From Macquaria australasica (lineage: Eukaryota > Chordata > Actinopteri > Centrarchiformes > Percichthyidae), in the NCBI GenBank assembly GCA_005408345.1, contig SEMN01000062.1:953085-1017084 (forward strand): 64,000 nt of DNA, given 5' to 3'. Of this stretch, positions 58,791 to 64,000 are shown piece by piece. The position numbers and the translations under genes are program-made. Under the pieces are notes generated by a model that searched no databases, had not been told where the DNA came from, and saw nothing but the letters and a program-made list of their open reading frames with translations. Each line of letters opens with the position of its first letter. Position 1 is the stretch's first letter.

Positions 58791-58960
58791 CCCTTGAGCT
58801 CCTGGAATCATGTACCTTCCAAACTTTCGCAGTGTTGCAGTGACCTTGAGCGGCGCAGAGAGGAGCGAGCGAGCGAGTGAGCGACTGTGGAAAATGAGGA
58901 GTAGAGGGGAGAGAGAGCGAGGGACCCCTCCAACCTGCTTCTCGACAGATAATCTGTCAA
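58791..58960 (-). promoter_or_regulatory. candidate minus-strand first exon/promoter
   Basis: On the minus strand, a CpG-containing segment (GCTCGCTCGCTCCTCTCTGCG region) leads to ATG ATT CCA GGA GCT CAA G|GTGAGTCAG-like sequence, a near-perfect donor, at about 58791. In a window with few CpGs this looks like a start site with a short first exon. The rest of the gene would lie to the left on the minus strand, but I find no partner exon. Confidence 0.3.
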
Positions 58961-58995
58961 CCCCCCACTGCTCCCCTGACTCATGGTACATGCGG

Positions 58996-59046
58996 CACAC
59001 ACACACACACACACACGCTACACACACACACGCTACACACACACCC
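58996..59046. repeat. interrupted (CA)n with CGCTACA insertions
   Basis: CA runs broken by two CGCTACA units; adjacent to the candidate first exon. Confidence 0.9.
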
Positions 59047-59611
59047 CTCTCACCAGCCGCCTACTCCTGCAGCACAGCGGAGTGTCTGACAGAGGGGTAG
59101 TTGGAGGAGAACGCGCATACCTCCCTCCTCTCCTCCTCCTCCTTCTCAACTCCATCCATCACGCCCAACACACGGCGTTCTTTCTCTTTCTTTGACTTCC
59201 TGCCTTCTCTCTCATACGTTATCTTTCATCTCTTTTATAACCTTCCTCTCTTTCTTGCTGTGGGTCCCTCGTGCTCTGTCTCTCACTCTTTGTGTCTCCT
59301 TTTTCTTTCTAATTTATCATGTGTTTTATTTATCTTTGCCTAAATCTACTGAGTTAGTGGAAAATAAAAAAAAGAAGCTTAATCAGTGAAAAATGGACAC
59401 TGTGGAGATCACACACTGGTCTGTAATCTAAGTACAAGCTGGAACATTCTTGATCATGTTAGCCCTGTGAAGTGCTCTAATAAACATGTGAAACAAGGCC
59501 CGCCGTGAATTGCTGTTGTAAACAAATCTGAAATTGCGAACTATTGATTAGCCACTCACTGTTCATCAGAGTACATGCACATTTTGTGTTCTCTCTCTTT
59601 CTCTGTGTGAC

Positions 59612-59612
<1 letters not shown>

Positions 59613-59702
<90 letters not shown>
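59613..59702. repeat. (CA)44 microsatellite
   Basis: About 88 bp of uninterrupted CA, the first of a pair. Confidence 0.97.
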
Positions 59703-59821
59703 AGTGTCTGGCAGGCGAGAGAGAGTAGTGGTATCAAGGTCTGCCTCTGCCTCAGTGGTTGCCTCAGAGGTGTCCTGCAGTCCTTCAGCACTCTACTGTA
59801 CAACAGACATCTGTCTTAGGT

Positions 59822-59822
<1 letters not shown>

Positions 59823-59910
<88 letters not shown>
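59823..59910. repeat. (CA)44 microsatellite
   Basis: 88 bp of uninterrupted CA in the same orientation as the array at 59613, 120 bp away. Both can adopt Z-DNA. Confidence 0.97.
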
Positions 59911-59915
<5 letters not shown>

Positions 59916-60892
59916 TAGTACAGACATGAGCACATGCACAGATTACATTTGTCCCCTGTGCCCTCACATACACATATAAAACTCAACTCCTACATCTAAG
60001 TCAGTGAGTTCCAGGATCTTGCACTTTAGGAACTTTTCTGGTAAGTTTCAGTTGATCATCATGTGCAAGCTGTCCTATGAGAGATTTCATTTTACGGGGG
60101 GGAAATGGATACAGCAGTTAACTTGTGTGTCTTTTTATTTTCCTGTGTGGGTAGAGTGCAGAATGAGTCAGTGGGCTGACATCAACTGGCAATCCTGCAA
60201 ATGCATCGCAAAGACTCAAGCTGAGTCACTCCTCACATCAAAGATGATAATTGCACTTAGTGACTCAATTACCACATTTGGATTTAAATTATTTCCATGG
60301 AAGTTGTTGCAGAACAAGCTGACGTGAACAGATATGCTGTAGCCACAAAGGCTGGGAGAGACGGAGAAGAAATGGGAGCAATGGGGTTGTTGGGAAGGAA
60401 TGTGAGAGACGGTGGTAGTAAATGTGTGAGAGAGATGGATCTGGAATACAGAGTGGTGAAGCCTCCTCTACCATGTGCGATCATTTAGACCATTACGGGT
60501 CGTATTGTTTGTTCTCGGCGTCTTTATTCCTCTCTCGTCCATCTTACTGCCAACGTAATTTCCCTGCTTTGTGACGGTTAGATTTATAGACATGTTCCCC
60601 CACTGAGCTGCCACAGGAGGTGGAGCAGCACAGATGTGATGAAGCACTGTCCAAAATCCAAGAACTACAGTCGAGTTCCCAGTCTGTGCCAAGAGCCACG
60701 TGAATGTGGGTGGGGTGATGAAGTGGTGTTGGTGAAAGAGGCTGAAACTTCTAGAGATGCTGTGACTAAATTCAATTTAACATCTGTGGTGGGAGATGTC
60801 CAGTTGGTGATGATCATCTTCTGGATGAATAAGGGGGCGGGGGATGATGCATCTTCACACTGTGTTTGGAGTTTAGTGGTGGTAATGTCAAA

Positions 60893-61060
60893 GGTTAAAG
60901 GAATAGTTCACCCACAATTTTGCGATTATTGGCTCGTATCAGTCAAAACACCCATGAGGTTTGTAATATAACATGAGTTTGCTTTCATTTCGCTATCCAC
61001 CAGGAAGCTGAAGTAGACTATGTTCTTTTCAGTTTCAAAAATGGTCATAAAATGACTCCA
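60893..61060. mobile_element. possible DNA-transposon fragment
   Basis: AAAGGTTAAAGGAATAGTTC at about 60891 is the type of terminus seen in many teleost DNA transposons. The following CACCCACAATTTTGCGATTA continues plausibly. The other end is not identified. Confidence 0.35.
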
Positions 61061-62190
61061 AACTGCTCAGGAAATAATTATTGGATGAATTTATAAACTT
61101 TCCAAAAGTCCAACTGACATGACATTTACTGTACTATCCCAGCTATCCTTTCAAAAGACACTCATGTGACTTGGAGTGCCACAGTTACGGCATTTGATAA
61201 TTAAATATTTTATCGCCTTTTAGTGGAATGTTACCGCAATGATATGATCATATTGTGTTGTCATTTTATAAAATTGTGCTGTTCAAACTTATGATTCCCA
61301 GCCAACTGTAATCAAAAACTGTCAACATTTTGTTTTAAACAGAGGTCTGCCTGACAAAAAGCATAAAGTGGGACATCACTGTGATTATTTTCTATGTGAT
61401 TTTTGCTTACATGCATGCCATAATGTGATATATAAAGATATTCTTCATCATAATATTATTATTAATTTTAATGTTATCGCCCAGGGCTTCTTGAAGGTCA
61501 AAATGTACGTTTGTATGTGATATCTCGGTACATTTGATGAAAATTAATTGGGTGATACACTGATTGGCATTAGGGGTGCCCTCATCATGTGTTAATGTGA
61601 TAATACATATATTTTATACATACTTAATAAAGATCGTGTTTATTTAAGGTATTTGATGCCAAATGTAAATTAAAATTTTATATGTAATCAAGTGGGAAGT
61701 ATGCTGACTGGCTGAGCTTGATGGCTCTCAGATGCACAGTTTAGAAACTTGACTTGACACCATATCAATCCAACGTGAACCAAATAAAGTCACAAAACAA
61801 TTATCCTTTTGTTTTACCCAGAGTAGTCATTTAATTGATTGTATTTCTACCAATAGTAAAATGAGAAATGTACAAAATTGCACAATGCTCCTGCACTGAG
61901 GCAAGTGTCTGCACACATAAAGTGACTTCTGAATTCATCAGATGTCTGACAAAACAAAAGCCATAGCTGTTGCTTAATGAAGCATTTCATTTCCATCATT
62001 GTTTCTACACCCCCACAGGATTTCAATGTATCTTTTTACTTGATGTATGTGAAGTGCAGCAGAGCACTGTATCCACATCATTTTAGATAGAGGGCTCTGA
62101 AGCAGTGCCTCAGCGTTCAGAATGGGCTGGTAATGAGAGTCACAATTTTCTTCTGCACAGAAATAAGTGATGTGCCTGTGCATGTATGCA

Positions 62191-62194
<4 letters not shown>

Positions 62195-62225
<31 letters not shown>
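62195..62225. repeat. (GT)15 microsatellite
   Basis: 31 bp of GT preceded by degenerate TGCATG and TGTG units. Confidence 0.95.
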
Positions 62226-62227
<2 letters not shown>

Positions 62228-62849
62228 ACCCGTGTGTTAATGCTCTGTGTGTGGAACAAAGATAATTGAATGTAAGTGGTGCCTATCAACTGTGGTCATA
62301 TTTCTCTGTGGTATTGAAACCTACGGAGATTTGAAAACTCATTTAGCTGTGCCACTTCAAAGAAAAGAAAATATTACGTAAAAACTATACTGGAAGTTGT
62401 GGGCACCCTCCCCTTCTTCCTCCACCCCTCTGTTGTTGCGGTGTCCACAAAAGACCTGGCGTGTGGAAAATGAATTAGGGCTGCCGTTTCACTGTATTTC
62501 CATGTGCTTTAATTGTGTATGTACAGTATGTGCCTTCATACACACGATTGTGCATACATGTATTTGTGTGTGTGCGCGCTCGTGTGGTAGTATGCATCTG
62601 TTCACATCTTTCTCTGGGCTAAGTGCATGTTTGTATTCATGCTAATTAGTGTGTCCATTGAAAAACAGGAAGCTGTTCCCAGTCTGCGAAGATGAAAGGC
62701 ATTAGAGCTGTGTCCAGTATTTCCTCCCTGGTGTGTTACACTGCAGCTTTACAGGCTTTCACAATGAGATCTCTCCGACAAAGACAAAAAGAAACAGAGA
62801 GACAGAACGACTGCTACAGAGTTTCATAGGCTCCATTTCACAGCAACAT

Positions 62850-62990
62850 CAGAGTGAAAGATAATTGCAGCCAGGTCGGAAGGTTTCCAATGCAGAGCGC
62901 TGCAGAAGGCGTGGAGTCAGGTTATTTGCAATTAATTATGGCAGGCATTGTACAGCATTTTCACCTGATTTAGCTTAAATTACAGTGCTG
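62850..62990. promoter_or_regulatory. candidate conserved noncoding element
   Basis: Unusually balanced sequence with GCAATTAATTATGGC (a TAATTA homeobox core), CAATGCAGAGCGCTGCAG and a TTTTCACCTGATT E-box-like site, without microsatellites or open frames. Its texture is like known deuterostome enhancers. Conservation cannot be tested here. Confidence 0.25.
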
Positions 62991-64000
62991 CACAAACAGA
63001 AAGAATATGAACTGCTACTAAACATTTACTGCAGTTTAAGGCTGAAAAAGAACGCAGGGTCTCACAAACCAAACATATGCTTTAGATCAAGAGTATACAC
63101 ACAACATAAATGTGTGTGTATGTGCTTACAACTAGGCCAGCAAATGTAATGAGTTGCCAGACTTGAGCCAGATTTAATTAACTTGAAAAGAAAAGATTGA
63201 TGCACTAATTTAGTTACATTTAATTGAGGTAAATATTGTCCTAACATTGTTTTTCAGAACACACGTAGTTGGGGTGTTAAATGCCAATGTAAAAATGTAG
63301 TTTTTCTGATACTGCTTTAATAGAAGTCTTAATGTGATCTAATTGTTTTCAGCTACTTTGGGATTACTTCGCTGTCAAATCCCTACATGCAGTTCAACTG
63401 TGCAACTTACACAGAAATTTAATTGGATTTATAATGATCAACTCCTTCAATTACCAGTCATTTCAAAATGTGGTAAATGCCCTTTTTAGTATGTTTATGA
63501 AAAGTTTAAAAAACAGAAAATGAGTACAAATTTTAATTTAAATAAGGTAACTATGTGCCTACCCCTGACAGATGTTATAGTTTATACTTTTATAAAAGTT
63601 GATAGATGAATTATAACATAGCATATTGGCCTGAAGAACTTTTATAATTAAAGTGGAAGGGATTGTATTTTTTCATGCTAACGTGACAGAAGTAGCTGAA
63701 GGGGACAACTCTCCAAGTCTAATTAAACAAAGAACCTATTCATAATATGCCATGAAATATTTATTATGTGTGCCAGATACACATTCTCCAAATTTCCCCT
63801 CACATTATTACTTGAGAGAGGCACAGCTAAAGACTCTCTCTATTATACCTGTCTGCCCTCGCAGCACAAATCACGCCTGGTCTCTTTTTTTTTTTGGTGT
63901 TTCAGTGAATCATCTTTTGAATGTGCTTTGTTTCTTCCAACTTTAGCAGCCGCTGATTACTCAAAACGGAGCTTTATTTTTCTCCGGTCTTGTCAAAAAG

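Larger units (their letters stand above)
61061..64000. other. gene-free stretch at the right end
   Basis: No coding exon is seen. It is AT-rich with the GT array at 62195 and the candidate regulatory block at 62850. If a large gene such as RBMS3 follows, its exons lie outside the window. Confidence 0.5.

Noticed and set aside
59544..59979. Several overlapping frames over the CA arrays
   Set aside because: Products are pure TH or VC repeats from (CA)n; not genes.
31202..64000. Exons of RBMS3, ZCWPW2 or TGFBR2 expected from mammalian synteny
   Set aside because: I looked for RRM blocks (RNP1/RNP2), CW zinc finger, PWWP and kinase motifs on both strands and saw none.

Overview
The window looks like nuclear DNA of a bony fish, probably a percomorph. 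The genes are split by GT-AG introns, long (CA/GT)n arrays are frequent, and several repeat families look typical of teleosts: a tRNA-headed SINE with an ATGGATGG tail, hAT-like MITEs, a DIRS-type retroelement and a Ty3/gypsy remnant. Nothing prokaryotic is present, and most of the longer open frames are chance readings of microsatellites or UTRs. Family assignments come from reading the sequence and from memory; no database search was possible.

Three genes can be supported. CMC1 (+, 4813-11758, four exons, 107 aa) is the twin-CX9C mitochondrial cytochrome c oxidase assembly factor. AZI2, also called NAP1 (-, 15547-23398 coding, seven coding exons, 400 aa, with a 5' noncoding exon near 25.9-26.05 kb), is the TBK1/IKKe-binding adaptor of interferon signalling and selective autophagy. 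CMC1 and AZI2 converge tail to tail, as they do on human chromosome 3p24. Head to head with AZI2 lies a third gene (+, about 26.44-30.57 kb) with two noncoding exons and three coding exons. It encodes a 98-residue acidic protein that I do not recognise. The two divergent genes share a spacer of about 400 bp with a consensus ETS site.

Layout: 1-4640 is intergenic. 4640-4812 is the CMC1 promoter, with ZNF143, CRE-like and ETS motifs. 4.8-11.8 kb is CMC1, whose large intron 2 holds a (GT)31 array abutting the splice donor, a MITE and a decayed DIRS element with inverted terminal repeats. 11.8-15.5 kb holds the two 3' UTRs. 15.5-26.05 kb is AZI2, with a 160-bp TA array, a hAT-type MITE and a SINE with a perfect target-site duplication in its introns. 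26.4-31.2 kb is the small gene. From about 31.2 to 64 kb no convincing coding exon is seen. That part holds microsatellites, a MITE with matching terminal repeats, a SINE fragment, a Ty3/gypsy remnant, one candidate minus-strand promoter and first exon at 58.8-58.95 kb, and AT-rich homeobox-type blocks that could be conserved regulatory elements. In mammals this side of the block leads to the very large RBMS3 gene, so the stretch may be its flank or an intron; that is inference.

The most interesting observations are the unrecognised 98-aa gene, whose N-terminus shares an acidic-ICILK motif with the N-terminus of the divergent AZI2 protein; the CMC1 splice donor that forms the first unit of a (GT)31 microsatellite; a 19-bp inverted repeat in an intron of the small gene; and the candidate first exon at 58.8 kb. 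I found no evidence of an entirely new biological system.
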